A stretch of 64,000 nt of DNA, taken from positions 199,012,816-199,076,815 of the forward strand of contig CP136066.1 in the NCBI GenBank assembly GCA_032622095.1. The letters are read 5' to 3'. Below, piece after piece: positions 1 through 11,982 of this stretch. The stretch is from Siphonodentalium dalli (taxonomy: Eukaryota; Mollusca; Scaphopoda; Gadilida; Siphonodentaliidae). A program made the position numbers and the translations under genes. Under the pieces are notes generated by a model. The model made no database searches. It saw only the letters and a program-made list of their open reading frames with translations, and was not told where the DNA came from. The stretch's first letter is position 1; each line of letters begins with the position of its first letter.

Positions 1-185
1 ATCTAATTTCGATATTATTCAACGACACCAATATTGATGCAATTCATAACTCTAGTTGTTGCGCCACATTTGGATTTAACGTCATTCTCAATGGTAAAGC
101 CAATCATGAGGGATGTTAGAGTACCTCAGTAGCGATGTCATAATATGTGTTGAAGCTTAATTACTGTAGTACAGTTTGGTGATAA

Positions 186-2760
186 TTGGAATAACATACC
201 TTGAATTCATATCATATAGCCTATAGTTCCTTACAATAACATACCTTGAATTCATATCATATAGCCTATAGTTCCTTACAATAACATACCTTGAATTCAT
301 ATCATATAGCCTATAGTTCCTTACAATAACATACCTTGAATTCATATCATATAGCCTATAGTTCATTACAATAACATACCTTGAATTCATATCATATAGC
401 CTATAGTTCCTTACAATAACATACCTTGAATTCATATCATATAGCCTATAGTTCCTTACAATAACATACCTTGAATTCATATCATATAGCCTATAGTTCC
501 TTACAATAACATACCTTGAATTCATATCATATAGCCTATAGTTCCTTACAATAACATACCTTGAATTCATATCATATAGCCTATAGTTCCTTACAATAAC
601 ATACCTTGAATTCATATCATATAGCCTATAGTTCATTACAATAACATACCTTGAATTCATATCATATAGCCTATAGTTCCTTACAATAACATACCTTGAA
701 TTCATATCATATAGCCTATAGTTCCTTACAATGCGGATACCTTGAATTCATATCATATATCCTATAGTTCATTACAATAACATACCTTGAATTCATATCA
801 TATAGCCTATAGTTCCTTACAATGCGGATACCTTGAATTCATATCATATAGCCTATAGTTCATTACAATAACATACCTTGAATTCATATCATATAGCCTA
901 TAGTTCCTTACAATGCGGATACCTTGAATTCATATCATATAGCCTATAGTTCCTTACAATAACATACCTTGAATTCATATCATATAGCCTATAGTTCCTT
1001 ACAATGCGGATACCTTGAATTCATATCATAGAGCCTATAGTTCATTACAATAACATACCTTGAATTCATATCATATATCCTATAGTTCCTTACAATAACA
1101 TACCTTGAATTCATATCATAAAGCCTATAGTTCCTTACAATAACATACCTTGAATTCATATCATATAGCCTATAGTTCATTACAATAACATACCTTGAAT
1201 TCATATCATATAGCCTATAGTTCCTTACAATGCGGATACCTTGAATTCATATCATATAGCCTATAGTTCCTTACAATAACATACCTTGAATTCATATCAT
1301 ATAGCCTATAGTTCCTTACAATGCGGATACCTTGAATTCATATCATATAGCCTATAGTTCATTACAATAACATACCTTGAATTCATATCATATAGCCTAT
1401 AGTTCATTACAATAACATACCTTGAATTCATATCATATAGCCTATAGTTCCTTACAATAACATACCTTGAATTCATATCATATAGCCTATAGTTCCTTAC
1501 AATGCGGATACCTTGAATTCATATCATATAGCCTATAGTTCATTACAATAACATACCTTGAATTCATATCATATAGCCAAAAGTTCCTTACAATAACATA
1601 CCTTGAATTCATATCATATAGCCTATAGTTCCTTACAATAACATACCTTGAATTCATATCATATAGCCTATAGTTCATTACAATAACATACCTTGAATTC
1701 ATATCATATAGCCTATAGTTCCTTACAATAACATACCTTGAATTCATATCATATAGCCTATAGTTCCTTACAATGCGGATACCTTGAATTCATATCATAT
1801 AGCCTATAGTTCATTACAATAACATACCTTGAATTCATATCATATAGCCTATAGTTCCTTACAATGCGGATACCTTGAATTCATATCATATAGCCTATAG
1901 TTCCTTACAATAACATACCTTGAATTCATATCATATAGCCTATAGTTCCTTACAATGCGGATACCTTGAATTCATATCATATAGCCTATAGTTCATTACA
2001 ATAACATACCTTGAATTCATATCATATAGCCTATAGTTCCTTACAATGCGGATACCTTGAATTCATATCATATAGCCTATAGTTCATTACAATAACATAC
2101 CTTGAATTCATATCATATAGCCTATAGTTCCTTACAATGCGGATACCTTGAATTCATATCATATAGCCTATAGTTCCTTACAATAACATACCTTGAATTC
2201 ATATCATATAGCCTATAGTTCCTTACAATGCGGATACCTTGAATTCATATCATATAGCCTATAGTTCATTACAATAACATACCTTGAATTCATATCATAT
2301 AGCCTATAGTTCCTTACAATGCGGATACCTTGAATTCATATCATATAGCCTATAGTTCATTACAATAACATACCTTGAATTCATATCATATAGCCTATAG
2401 TTCATTACAATAACATACCTTGAATTCATATCATATAGCCTATAGTTCATTACAATAACATACCTTGAATTCATATCATATAGCCTATAGTTCATTACAA
2501 TAACATACCTTGAATTCATATCATATAGCCTATTGTTCATTACAATGCGGATACCTTGAATTCATATCATATAGCCTATAGTTCATTACAATAACATACC
2601 TTGAATTCATATCATATAGCCTATAGTTCATTACAATAACATACCTCGAATTCATATAGCCTATAGTTCATTTCAATGCGGATACCTTGAATTCATATCA
2701 TATAGCCTATAGTTCATATCATATAGCCTATAGTTCATATCATATAGCCTATAGTTCATT
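186..2760. repeat. 45/46-bp satellite array
   Basis: Roughly 57 tandem copies of a 45-bp unit containing CTTGAATTCATATCATATAG. A second variant has ATGCGGATACC where the main one has ATAACATACC and is one base longer (46 bp). Read on the minus strand, runs of the 45-bp form stay open and give a 15-residue repeat (MNSRYVIVRNYRLYD). Each 46-bp copy breaks the frame, so the open frames of up to 182 codons are by-products of the period and not genes. The right end (about 2700-2755) decays into ~23-bp half units. Confidence 0.97.
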
Positions 2761-3405
2761 AAAATGTGGATGGCCGTCGCGATGGGTATTGGTGTTAAAA
2801 TAACCACATCCGTTAAAAGCGCCATAAACAGGGATAATATTAACATAATTATGCACTAATTTTGTTCTTATACCAATCACAAATATCGCATAATTAGCAT
2901 GTTATTGTCAATATGGTAGGCATTGTTAGTAAACAAAGGCCACATCAAGTTACATTACAGTACGTGAAGAGTGTGTCAGAAGTAAATCATTAACGGAGAT
3001 ACCCCACTAATGTGAAACTTTGTTTAAAACTGCCACCATGAATGTTGTTTACAAGATACCGGAATAGTGCTCACTAATCATTGCTACTCAAGATTTCGGT
3101 GCTAGGAAGATATGTTTAATCTTCCAACCAAGATACATTGTAACAAACAAAACAGAATGACAATAAACAATACCTATCCTCAGCCACGCGCGGAGAAGTG
3201 GAGTCTCGATTCTTATTGTTGCTTTGTGTTTTTATTGGGGGGGGGGGGGTTAGTGGAGTAGACCAAATTATTGACAATGGCTAAATTTAACAATTTGATT
3301 AGTCATTTTCCGCTTATATAGGGACCCACTTGGCGCATGGCATAGGATTAACAAACTAGTATATGGAAATGAATGATATGGCAGATTGACAGGTTGCCAG
3401 CCTGG
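2761..3405. other. Unique spacer between satellite and LINE
   Basis: I see no gene here. The stretch holds AT-rich non-repetitive sequence, one run of about 13 G (3237-3249), and no convincing exon on either strand. Confidence 0.6.
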
Positions 3406-5695
3406 TCAGTCCGTTGGCTGACCAGGAGAGGTTCCAACGGTCTGTTGAATGTATTTAAGGAAACGACAAGTTCTTTTCATGACTGATGGTCGAGAATTTT
3501 GTAAAATTGTTCTCAGTTTCAATAACGAATAGCGTGATTTATAAAAAATTGGAAATAGAGCCTCGCATTCTGTGTCAAAGGTATTACATTCAATGAGGAA
3601 ATGCAGTTCATCGCCCACCTTTCCTTGATTACAAAGGGTGCAAAATCTTTCTTCTTTTGGTACATTTAACCAAGTTACGTTATCAATGGGAAGGGTGTGA
3701 TTTCGGGTTCTAAATCGAGCGAATGTGAACACAAACGTTTGATTTTTAGACAATAATTACCGTTCAAATTGAAAATTAGTTTTGATTATGGAATAAAATG
3801 AGCCTTTTCTAGAGTTGAGGATATCGGTATGCCATTTCTGAATAAATTGATTTTTCAGCACATTTTTAACACGTGAATGTATTGTGTTCAAATAGAAACA
3901 AAATTGTTTTTTCCATACATTTAACATTCCACATTTGTCAAGGGTTTCCTTTACTAACGATAGCCAAAAGGGACTGGATCGTCCTTCAGATTGCAATTTA
4001 TGCAATAAACAATAAATTATGTACGAAAGTTTAACAGTTTCAGTGGATACTAGAGATGACCATCGCCGGATTACTATTTCCATTGGATATCTGTCAGTCT
4101 CACCGTAGACCATGTAATTTGGTGTTGATGATTTCAAATGCAGTAGCAACTTGATTAATGTTAAATGAACTGATTCAAGACACTTTAGGGATGTAAGTCC
4201 CCAAACCTCACAACCGTAGAGCATTAAAGGTACAACCATTTTACCAAACAAGTCAGTTGTGCATTCTATAGACAAATTATTCGACCTACTCTGTCTAGTA
4301 ATATCATACATGGCTCTATATGCCTTAGAACATACATGTTTCCTTGCTTTTATGAAGGACCCAGTTCTGAAAAACAGAACACCTAGATAATTAAATTCAT
4401 CAACAAATTCTAACGGTTTTCCCTCATAAACAACATTGGGATACTGCTTTGGTTTGCGTTTAGAAAAACACATCAATTTTGTTTTTTGGACATTCACTTT
4501 CAGTCGCCATATGTCGCAGTAATCTGAGAATAAATCAAGCTGATATTGCAAGTCTCGTGGTGATTCTGCAAATAGGACAGCATCGTCAGCGTAAAAAATA
4601 ATGAAGAGTTTCATGTATATATGAAAATTAGTTTCTACTTCAGCAGACATTTTTCCATGCATTTCGCGTTTGTGTTCGATATATAAAACTCTCCAGATCA
4701 TTGAGGTAGAGAGAAAATAAGAAGGGTGAAAGGTAAATCCCTTGTCTAACCCCTATATATGAGTTGAATGCGGTTGAGATTTCACCATTGAAAGTTATCC
4801 TTGATTGTTTATTGTTATACATATTTTGCATTACACGTAGCATCTCCCCTTATGCTACTAAGTGCTGCCTTAAACCATAGCCCATCGCGCCACACCGTAT
4901 CAAATGCCTTTTGAAGGTCTATAAAGGTACAGTATAGTTTATATCCGAGTAGAGATGAAAGTTCTATAAGAGAATTAATAATTATTAGATTATCACTGGT
5001 GGAGAAGCCTTCTCTGAAGCAACTTTGGTTATCTTTAATCAAAGAAAAAGTTTCGGAATATTTTTTCAGACGATTATTAACTACAGCAGTGAATAACTTA
5101 CCGAAGCAGCTAAGTATGGTGATGCTCCGGTAGTTACTTGCATCTTTCTTAGAACCTTTATTTTTATATATAGGGACAATATCGCCCATGAGCCAATTTC
5201 TGGGTATATGGCCAGTATTGAGTATAATGTTGAATAGTGCAACACATATTGGCAACATGACATCACGTGATGCCTTCATATATTCGTTAACAATAGAATC
5301 ACTTGTTGACGCTTTATTATTCTTCAAATGTTTAATAAATACCTCTATCTCAGCTGATGTAATTGGTAATTCTAAATCACGATTGTTTTCTATACATACC
5401 TTTGGTAGTGGGTTATCAATGGACTTTGGTGGGTTACTCAGTTCGTGAAAATGGGAATCAATAGAGATATTGCATTGTATGTGTCTATGTTTTGCTTGGA
5501 GCAATTTCCAAAATGTTCGCGTAGCATTGCGGCGCAGGGAATCCATTTTACATTGGATATTTTGTCTATGACTCTGTATTGACTTACTAAGTGTCTGTTT
5601 ATACATGTTTTAAGCTGTTTCACTTCTGCCTTGTTATATGCGTTAGGATTGTTTTTGCGACGATGTTTGGCTTTACGTAGATTTCTCCGGCACAC
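3406..5695 (-). pseudogene. LINE reverse transcriptase, frameshifted
   Basis: The reverse transcriptase part is split over four frames. The fragment ending near 4815 holds the fingers and palm region (GDIVPIYKNKGSKK, then FIDLQKAFDTVW with the first catalytic Asp). The 4843-4640 fragment holds GVRQGIYLSPFLFSLYLNDL. The 4701-3757 fragment holds the YADD box (FIIFYADDAVLFAES) and the thumb. The last fragment (3753-3406) has CTLCN...H...EC, a CCHC-like knuckle typical of the C-terminus of many LINE ORF2 proteins. Sequence between the RT motif blocks is missing around 4640-4700. The decay is clear from the frame changes. Confidence 0.9.
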
Positions 5696-6084
5696 TTTAC
5701 ATTCAGAATTGAACCACGGATTACCACTTTTCTTGGAATACTGTTAGTGCTTACCTCGGATGCCAAATGCTGTTCATGCTGCGTCCTTTAGCACCCCAGA
5801 TATTCCCACAACTACATCGCTGACAAACTCTTCTGATGATTCGCTATTATTCTCCATTTTTTCAGTTATTATTTTCATCTTACCTTGGTTTAAATTAGAT
5901 ATGAATTCATATGCTTTATCCAGGTTCCATTTATTGATGGTATTTTAATCCACTCATACGAGTGGCGTATGCTAGTCATTGGCGGATTCTCTCACAGTGA
6001 GTTTCAATGTTAAGGGGTTACGGGCGTCGGAATACAGGGAACTGTAACTAAGCACTTCGAAATCGAATACAAGACCGAGCGCGT

Positions 6085-6770
6085 TTAAATTACAAAGTGA
6101 ATAGTCCACAACTGATGCATTTTTACAAGTATATGATCCGTTTCCTTTATCGTGACCACTCTGCCGTTTAAAATAACAAATTCATCATATTTGCAGAAAT
6201 CTAAGAGTTTTTTTCCAAAACCTTTTTTCATCAAATCCATGATAATCCGTTCTGCGGTATGTCCATATTCAATACGTTCGGCTTCAACATCTGTAAACTT
6301 AACATTGCTGTCATTTAGTTTTTCGGTTTCATCGATTGTTAGATAATACATGTCAGTTGCCGTACGGGCATTGAAATCGCCTGTTAATAAAATTTCGCTA
6401 AATCTACATGCGAGCCCAAGATATTCGCATTCAAGCTGTTGGTATGGGTCATTTACGGAATATGTGGAACTGTGTGGTGGGATATCGACAATGCCCATAA
6501 TCAAATCCTCGCTCATTTTAGCTAACTGACGGTTTATTTCTATCCACAGCACGTATTTGCACCTGTTTTTATAATTTCAACAAACTCACTAATGCATTGT
6601 CTGTACTCAACCACAATGCCACCAGATTTTCTGTTTGAACACTTATAACGGTTTTTCATTTCAAATACATAACCGGGCAAATTCAAAGTGTCACAATCAT
6701 CTGTGTTATATTAGATTCTGAAAAACACAATAAGTCAAATTCATTACATAAGTCCTGAAATTATGGACAC
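6085..6770 (-). pseudogene. LINE APE-like endonuclease fragment
   Basis: Minus-strand translation gives an endonuclease-like segment. An N-terminal part (about 6770-6555) reads FDLLCFSESN and LPGYVFEMKNRYK, followed by RKSGGIVVEYRQCI. After a stop near 6550 it continues into the 155-codon frame with LLTGDFNART, the conserved GDFN motif of AP-type LINE endonucleases. The C-terminal SDH motif is not seen. The canonical catalytic Glu region reads SESN, which is compatible with the family. It lies just upstream of the RT on the same strand, so it is part of the same element. Confidence 0.8.
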
Positions 6771-7134
6771 ATGAGACGTGAAACAAGACGACAATGAATG
6801 GTGTCACCGTGAACCACTGTCACAAAAACAACATCGCCACGGCGCTGAGTGTTTTTCTATCGCACACACTTTGCGTGCTGTATATAAATAAATGCTCCGC
6901 TCGCACAAAGTGTGTTTTTTTGGAAAATATCGCATTTATAATATCATTATAATCACATGTATTCTATCACCTCCTTCGACATGGCCAGATATACTTGCCA
7001 ATATACACACAAAGTGTGCGTAATCAATTTATATACCACAAGTGAAAAGATATTCCCATTTTATACAATATACAATTATTTCTGTTTAGTATGGTTGTGT
7101 TTGTGTTGTTAATGGGGTGACTTATTCGGGAGTT
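6771..7134. other. AT-rich region upstream of cadherin exon
   Basis: No gene seen. Three copies of a short motif occur in both orientations: CACACACTTTGCGTG near 6862, CGCACAAAGTGTG near 6901 and CACACAAAGTGTGCG near 7007. A TATATAAATAA stretch lies near 6880. A 10-codon upstream ORF (7091-7120) ends just before the ATG at 7135. This could be a promoter if the next exon is the first one, but that is not established. Confidence 0.35.
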
Positions 7135-7263
7135 ATGTTTGGTGTCATTCTGTTCTATTCTGTGTTGATGCTCGGTTGTTCGTTATTGCAGAGTGCAGTT
7201 CCGCGAGATCCCGTAGAGTCACTTCGATTCAACCTTTCATGTGAAGTATTGTCAACATCCCAG
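7135..7263 (+). CDS. Cadherin exon A (first visible; maybe signal peptide)
   Basis: From the ATG at 7135 this encodes 43 residues and ends at CAG before GTAAGT (7264), phase 0. The first ~19 residues (MFGVILFYSVLMLGCSLLQ) look like a signal peptide. However, a good pyrimidine-rich acceptor ends at 7191 in the same phase. The true exon could therefore be internal, 7192-7263, encoding SAVPRDPVESLRFNLSCEVL and onward, with upstream exons outside the window. Joined to exon B, the residues RFNLSCEV...LYSLLITIVDINDNAP read like the last strands of a cadherin repeat. Which start is right cannot be decided here. Confidence 0.55.
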
Positions 7264-8349
7264 GTAAGTCACCATGCATATATGTGCAGTTACCAGCAGC
7301 ACGCGAGAAATTTGTTTTCATTCCATCTAACCCACGACAACCTGATTTACATTTTATTTTTAGCGGGGATTACATAAATTTAGAATGCGAATAGATATTT
7401 AAGTCATTTCCAATCTGTAAAAGTTGTTTGATTGTAACACCCCAGAAAATGGGGAAATGTGAGGACAAGGTTAGTTAGATGCCACTATGTTGTAATCTTC
7501 TACATGCTTTTGTTTTATAATTTTGTTTATTAAAATCAATATTTATATACTACTATCTTAGCCTTGTATATTGTTTTAGGTGTGACTGCTGTGCGGGAAT
7601 GAAATGCTATATAGCCGGGGTGTTTTATTTTGTTTTCTAATTTGTAATAGTTATTTTACAAATTTCTATGTTATCCTTAGGGAGGCCTGTGGTTTCTGTG
7701 ATGGAGTAAGCGATTACTAATTTAGGCTTTTTTTATGTAGCAATAAGCTTGCTACACAGCGATAAGTTGTCGCTTGCCATACCACATTTACATAGTGGCT
7801 GATACCTCACAGAACTCACCGAGATTCCGCAGGACAGATAAATATTTTTGTATAGGTAGGAGTCTACACTAAGTTTAGACTTAAAGACACGGGCGATGTT
7901 CGTTGCAGAAATATTCATATTTGTTCAAATCGCCATCAACAGAAGGAATATTAAAATATGTATAGTTCTGTTCATATTCCAAACACAATCAACGCGAAAA
8001 TAGTATATTGTCATCAAGACGTACGATGGTGTACGTAAAATAATTCATGAGAGAGATGGACATTGTACAAACATGAGATCGCATTGTAGCAGCTGCCTCG
8101 AATGAATTATTTCAGGTCAACAGTTCAATCAAGTGATCATTCTTGTTTATTGTATTCCACTATAAACATCTGAATTACCAGAAATACGAATCATACCGTC
8201 ATTATACCCATGACACATACATTTCCATAGCCGGGAAGTTGTACAAATCATACCGCTAGTTAAATTTACATCATTCACTCGAGAAATCAAGATAAATCAC
8301 ACATGTAATAAACTTTAATATCTGAATGACAGAATCCATTTAGCAACTA
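7264..8349 (+). other. Cadherin intron A-B
   Basis: Starts with a consensus donor. I looked for exons supplying the front of the first cadherin repeat and found none with acceptable splice sites and an open phase-0 frame. One open stretch after the AG at about 7290 (LPAAREKFVFIPSN) runs into a stop. No named repeat was recognised. Confidence 0.5.
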
Positions 8350-8457
8350 ATAGGTTAAAAGCTCATCACTCTCTCTGTGCACATACACGTGTATTTTATT
8401 TATAGGTTAATAGCTCATCACTCTGTCTGTGTACATACATGTGTATTTTATTTATAG
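8350..8457 (+). repeat. Tandem duplication next to exon B acceptor
   Basis: Two adjacent ~52-bp units (8350-8401 and 8402-8453) share ATAGGTTAA..AGCTCATCACT and TGTGTATTTTATTT, with about five differences. The real acceptor ATAG at 8454-8457 begins a third, truncated unit, so the intron end with its pyrimidine/AT tract was duplicated. The internal ATAG at the unit border could act as a cryptic acceptor. Confidence 0.85.
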
Positions 8458-8544
8458 GTGTCCTTATATTCACTGCTAATCACCATTGTGGATATCAATG
8501 ATAACGCACCTGAATTTATACAGATCGCAGCAGATGACGCTGTT
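8458..8544 (+). CDS. Cadherin exon B (Ca-binding linker DINDNAP)
   Basis: An 87-bp, 29-codon phase-0 exon, flanked by ..TTTATAG and GTAAGT. It encodes VSLYSLLITIVDINDNAPEF followed by nine residues. DINDNAPEF is the classic DxNDNxPxF calcium-binding linker between extracellular cadherin (EC) repeats. The exon thus closes one EC repeat and opens the next. It is the strongest single piece of evidence that the gene is a cadherin. Cadherins are membrane proteins whose EC repeats bind Ca2+ at the junctions and mediate adhesion. Confidence 0.92.
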
Positions 8545-8810
8545 GTAAGTAAACACACAGGGATCCGGGGCATTGTCTTTTCATATTGTATTGTATTTTA
8601 TTATATGCATATATAGTTTTCACATTGGGCCATACTGTATGTTGATTGGATGAAGCGCGAGCAAATGTCCGAGAGTAGTTTTGAGAAATGTCCGACAAGC
8701 GAACTGCATGTATCGCCGAGTTATAATCTTCGTACTACATGTATTACCCGCCTGCTGACATCACGATTGAAGCGAGGCGAGAAACACAACAACAATAATT
8801 TATGGAAAGT

Positions 8811-9319
8811 TCATACCTGGGCCATCTGTTGGAATGTTCATACCTGGCTCATCTGTTGGATCGTTCATACCTGGATCATCTGTTGGAAAGTTCATACCTG
8901 GATCATCTGTTGGAATGTTCATAACTGGCTCATATGTTGGAATGTTCATACCTGGCTCACCCGTTGGAATGTTCACACCTGGGCAATCTGTTGGAATGTT
9001 CATACCTGACTCACCTGTTGGAATGTTCATACCTGGGCAATCTGTTGGAATGTTCATACCTGGCCGCATATAATGTTCATACCTGGCCCATCTGTTGGAA
9101 ATTTCATACAGAAAGTAGGTTGAATTGCCCCACCAGTTTGATATTCCAACCATGGGAGGAATATCAAATTATCGGAGCAATTCAACCTACTGTATGTCTG
9201 AAATTTTCAACAGATGGGACAGGTATGCACATTGTATGCGGCCAGGTATAAACATTCCAACAGATGGCCCAGGTGTGAACATTCCAACAGATGAGCCAGG
9301 TATGAACATTGTATGCGGC
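8811..9319. repeat. 27-bp minisatellite in inverted (foldback) arrangement
   Basis: From 8811 a ~27-bp unit (TTGGAATGTTCATACCTGG plus CTCATCTG-type sequence) repeats about ten times. After a spacer it reappears in reverse orientation (about 9190-9319; AACATTCCAACAGATG, CCAGGTATGAAC). The centre is itself palindromic: TTGATATTCC at about 9138 pairs with GGAATATCAA at about 9160, and GTAGGTTGAATTG pairs with CAATTCAACCTAC. It looks like a foldback element whose arms have expanded into a VNTR. It gives open frames on both strands (MFIPGSSVG-type repeats) that are not genes. It sits in the intron between exons B and C. Confidence 0.9.
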
Positions 9320-9377
9320 ATTTAGTGTGCAATTAGACACATGGGTTGATCATAATATTTCTCATTTTCTCCACCAG

Positions 9378-9491
9378 GAATGCAGCGGTGATATAACTGT
9401 CACGGTAGATCACTATGACATATTTATAACAGAAACAGTTGCAATCGGCGAGGAGATTACACGCGTCGAGGCATGGGACGGAGATGACTGG
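9378..9491 (+). CDS. Cadherin exon C (EC repeat, DxD segment)
   Basis: A 114-bp, 38-codon phase-0 exon between ..TTTCTCCACCAG and GTATGT. It starts ECSGDITVTVDHYDIF and ends AIGEEITRVEAWDGDDW. The closing pattern (E..x..G..I..V.A.D.D) is the standard EC-repeat segment with Ca-coordinating acidic residues. It continues the EC repeat opened by exon B. Confidence 0.85.
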
Positions 9492-10601
9492 GTATGTCGC
9501 AATTTCACCCGATCCTCATAATGTTAGACGTTACTATTGTAAACTCGTTAACAAGTTATGCCTTGCCAGCGCTAACAATATCTGATCTAGCTTGAGATTC
9601 GATCTCCCTGTCTTAAAAGTTATAACATTATTAACACACATGCACAATAACTTTAACTGTGTAGTTATCTCGTTAAATTTCACCATTTCGAAGCCAGTAA
9701 GTGGCATGTCCATGGATGTACACAACAAAGAGAAACATTTTTTGGAAAATTTGTTTTTAAATAAACCTTGAAGAGAGGACGGCTAAAGGGGAGGCAGGTG
9801 TCTTTGATAATCATCACTTTTATTGAATAGAGTTCATGTCTATAGATGGACACATTTATGGATCAATAATGAAAAAAACATAACCCTATTTTTCGTTGAC
9901 CTAACAATGTTAGCGCTGTTAAAGCCAGGAGAGCGGATCACATGCTACACAGATCAGATATTGTTGGCGCTGTTACAGCCTAACTTTTTAATAGCTACAC
10001 CGGAGATAACCTTAAGCATATGTGCGTGTTCCGTTACATATATTTAGCAACATACTTGTAAATCACCAACATGCATTTTCACTTCTGGATCGTTATTTAA
10101 TATGTTGCTTTCGTCTTATCATGGCTTGGGGTTGCGACCATTTTGACAGCCAATTCATGGCCGCGATTGCATATCTTCTACCCTTGTCACTCTTTTGCTC
10201 CCTTACTCTAATTTCACACAAACTTGGTATATATCGGATGGGGGAGTATGGTGTTCTGGTGTTGATGGTGAGGGATATCATAGAAACACCTACTTCCCAA
10301 AGCCGGAAATTGGGCGTTTTATTATATCTGTAACAGAGGGTTTTAGCGGAATTTAGCGGATATACATGTGGCACATGTACGTTGCTCTCATTGGAACATG
10401 AAACGTGTCATTTTTTGACCACCGAAGCTAGAAATACATGTAATAACTACTAATGTCATTGCGAACGATGGTCATGCAAAACTAACATGGATGTTCAGGC
10501 TCATCAAAACCAGCCTGCCCTATATTATAGTCCCAGTCGAATCTAGTGAATATAGTTGCAGATGTTCTGTTAAACGTCTTTGTCTACTCTTTACTTTTCA
10601 G
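9492..10601 (+). other. Cadherin intron C-D
   Basis: No exon recognised. An imperfect inverted repeat includes GCGCTAACAATATCTGATCT near 9569 and AGATCAGATATTGTTGGCGC near 9950, suggesting a degenerate foldback element. The longer open frames around 10022-10374 overlap on opposite strands and lack family signatures. Confidence 0.5.
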
Positions 10602-10754
10602 GGCTCACTGAATTCTAAAATAACATACACCATTACCAACGTGGAACCATTGTCAGCCAACGCATCTGAGTATTTCTTGATTGGTCCAGAGCGAGGCTGT
10701 ATTATAATCAAAAAGCTTCTGACTGACGATATACACAAGTCGTCCAACTTCGTG
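10602..10754 (+). CDS. Cadherin exon D (EC repeat middle)
   Basis: A 153-bp, 51-codon phase-0 exon with acceptor ..TTACTTTTCAG and donor GTGAGT. It encodes GSLNSKITYTITN, then SEYFLIGPERGCIIIKKLL and ends IHKSSNFV. This matches the central strands of an EC repeat (xI.Y.I, F.I....G.I.....LD). It joins in frame with exons C and E. Confidence 0.85.
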
Positions 10755-11261
10755 GTGAGTTTTAAGGGCATATGGCCGTGAACGATTCACCGTGCAAGGA
10801 TTCAATATCCCCAGACTATTCATCTATAGGTGTATCTCTCCGTTCTTCCTTCTATACTTTTCTCTCTACCGATATTTCAAACCTTGTATCACAACATTGT
10901 TGGGTATTCTCTCAAAACCTCGTTCAACGAAAGCCCAGTTTTCTCTCATGCTTTGTACGACACTTAAATCCAAAATATAAACACATAGCTGTTTCGCTTC
11001 CATTTCCAAATCAGTGGATGAATGTTGGTTGCGATTAAAACATGTACAGAATAGGTCAGGAAAAACATCCGGTTACGTCAGCCATAACAACAACATTGTT
11101 TCCTATTAAACTGTTTACAACCCGCATTATATATATGTGGTAGCTGTATGTTTTAGGTCTTCCCCTCTTGCCCATGGTACAAGTATGTATAATTTTATGA
11201 AGACGATGCCATTCTGGGGCTTTGAAACGCATGTCTCCTTTAATCGTCTTCTGTTTCGCAG
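10755..11261 (+). other. Cadherin intron D-E
   Basis: A short intron of about 0.5 kb with no repeat or coding segment recognised. Confidence 0.6.
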
Positions 11262-11450
11262 ATCACAGTGAAAGCATCGGACCATGGGCAGCCGCAAAAG
11301 CACAATAGCATCAACGTTAGAATCAACGTATCGAGGAACTATTTCCCACCTGTGTTTGTTCATGATATTAATGTTGATGTCATGTTAGCGAAAGTGGGTG
11401 TCCCCGGTGCAATAATAACGAAACTCAACGCTACCGACGACGACATTCAG
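11262..11450 (+). CDS. Cadherin exon E (end of one EC repeat, start of next)
   Basis: A 189-bp, 63-codon phase-0 exon with acceptor ..CTGTTTCGCAG and donor CAG/GTAGGG. It begins ITVKASDHGQPQKHNS, the V.A.D.G.P motif near the end of an EC repeat. It passes through a degenerate linker (VSRNYFPPVF, lacking the DxNDN acidic residues) and ends ITKLNATDDDIQ, the DxD of the next repeat. The degenerate linker suggests weaker or absent Ca2+ binding at this junction. The sequence right after its donor is the same as the unit of the array at 19.4-21.4 kb. Confidence 0.92.
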
Positions 11451-11494
11451 GTAGGGTACTAACCAGTCTAAGGTAACTACACATCCATATTTAT
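11451..11494 (+). repeat. Solitary array unit at exon E donor
   Basis: The first ~44 bases of the intron, GTAGGGTACTAACCAGTCTA followed by AGGTAACTACACATCCATAT, match the unit of the 19.4-21.4 kb array at about 40 of 44 positions. It overlaps the donor itself. It is either the seed unit or a leftover separated from the array by later insertions. Confidence 0.85.
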
Positions 11495-11982
11495 CCACCG
11501 CTCACTATACGTCTATTGACTACATAAAGCCTGCCTAATAAACGTTACGTTTATTACGTCAATGTAGCTTTATTAGGTCAACGTAGCTTTATTAGGTCAG
11601 TACTACTTTTATGACGTAATTTGATATGCAAATTGCGCAGGTAACTAGGGACGTCAACCGGCCTTAATGACGTCATTGTGATTTCAGAACGTTTTTATCG
11701 TGTATAATTCACTAAAATAATTCGTAAAATGATATATGTTTTAGCTCTAAAACATCTATAAATCCTCAGAACAAGGTCTGTTTATAATCAATGTAAAAAT
11801 GCCAAGAAACTATTTCGCTCTTAGCTGCACTCCAGTTTTCCCACGTCATGAATGCTAATTGGTTCAAAGTTGCTACTTGACCTAATAAATGTAATTGCGT
11901 CATCGAAGTAACGAGTGTAAACCTGGGGAAAATGACAGATTTACCTCACAAAAGCAAGTTTTGTGCGATGGATAAATAAAAT

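Larger units (their letters stand above)
3406..6770 (-). mobile_element. Decayed APE-type non-LTR retrotransposon
   Basis: Reading down the minus strand gives an apurinic-type endonuclease fragment (6770 to 6085), a linker, a reverse transcriptase (about 5600 to 4000) and a C-terminal Cys/His segment (3753 to 3406). All are in different frames because of several frameshifts and at least one deletion. The order EN-RT-CysHis is that of a LINE second ORF. Motifs such as GVRQGIYLSPFLF and FYADDAVLF suggest the broad jockey/CR1/I grouping, but the clade cannot be fixed by eye. No poly(A) or target duplication was recognised. It is inactive. Confidence 0.9.

Noticed and set aside
157-2540. Minus-strand frames encoding repeats of MNSRYVIVRNYRLYD
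   Set aside because: They arise from the 45-bp satellite; 46-bp units break them at irregular points.
186-2760. CRISPR-like array
   Set aside because: Units are directly adjacent with no variable spacers, and the context is eukaryotic.
7290-7377. Extra cadherin exon after a TGTGCAG acceptor
   Set aside because: The frame (LPAAREKFVFIPSN..) reaches a stop and shows no EC-repeat motif.
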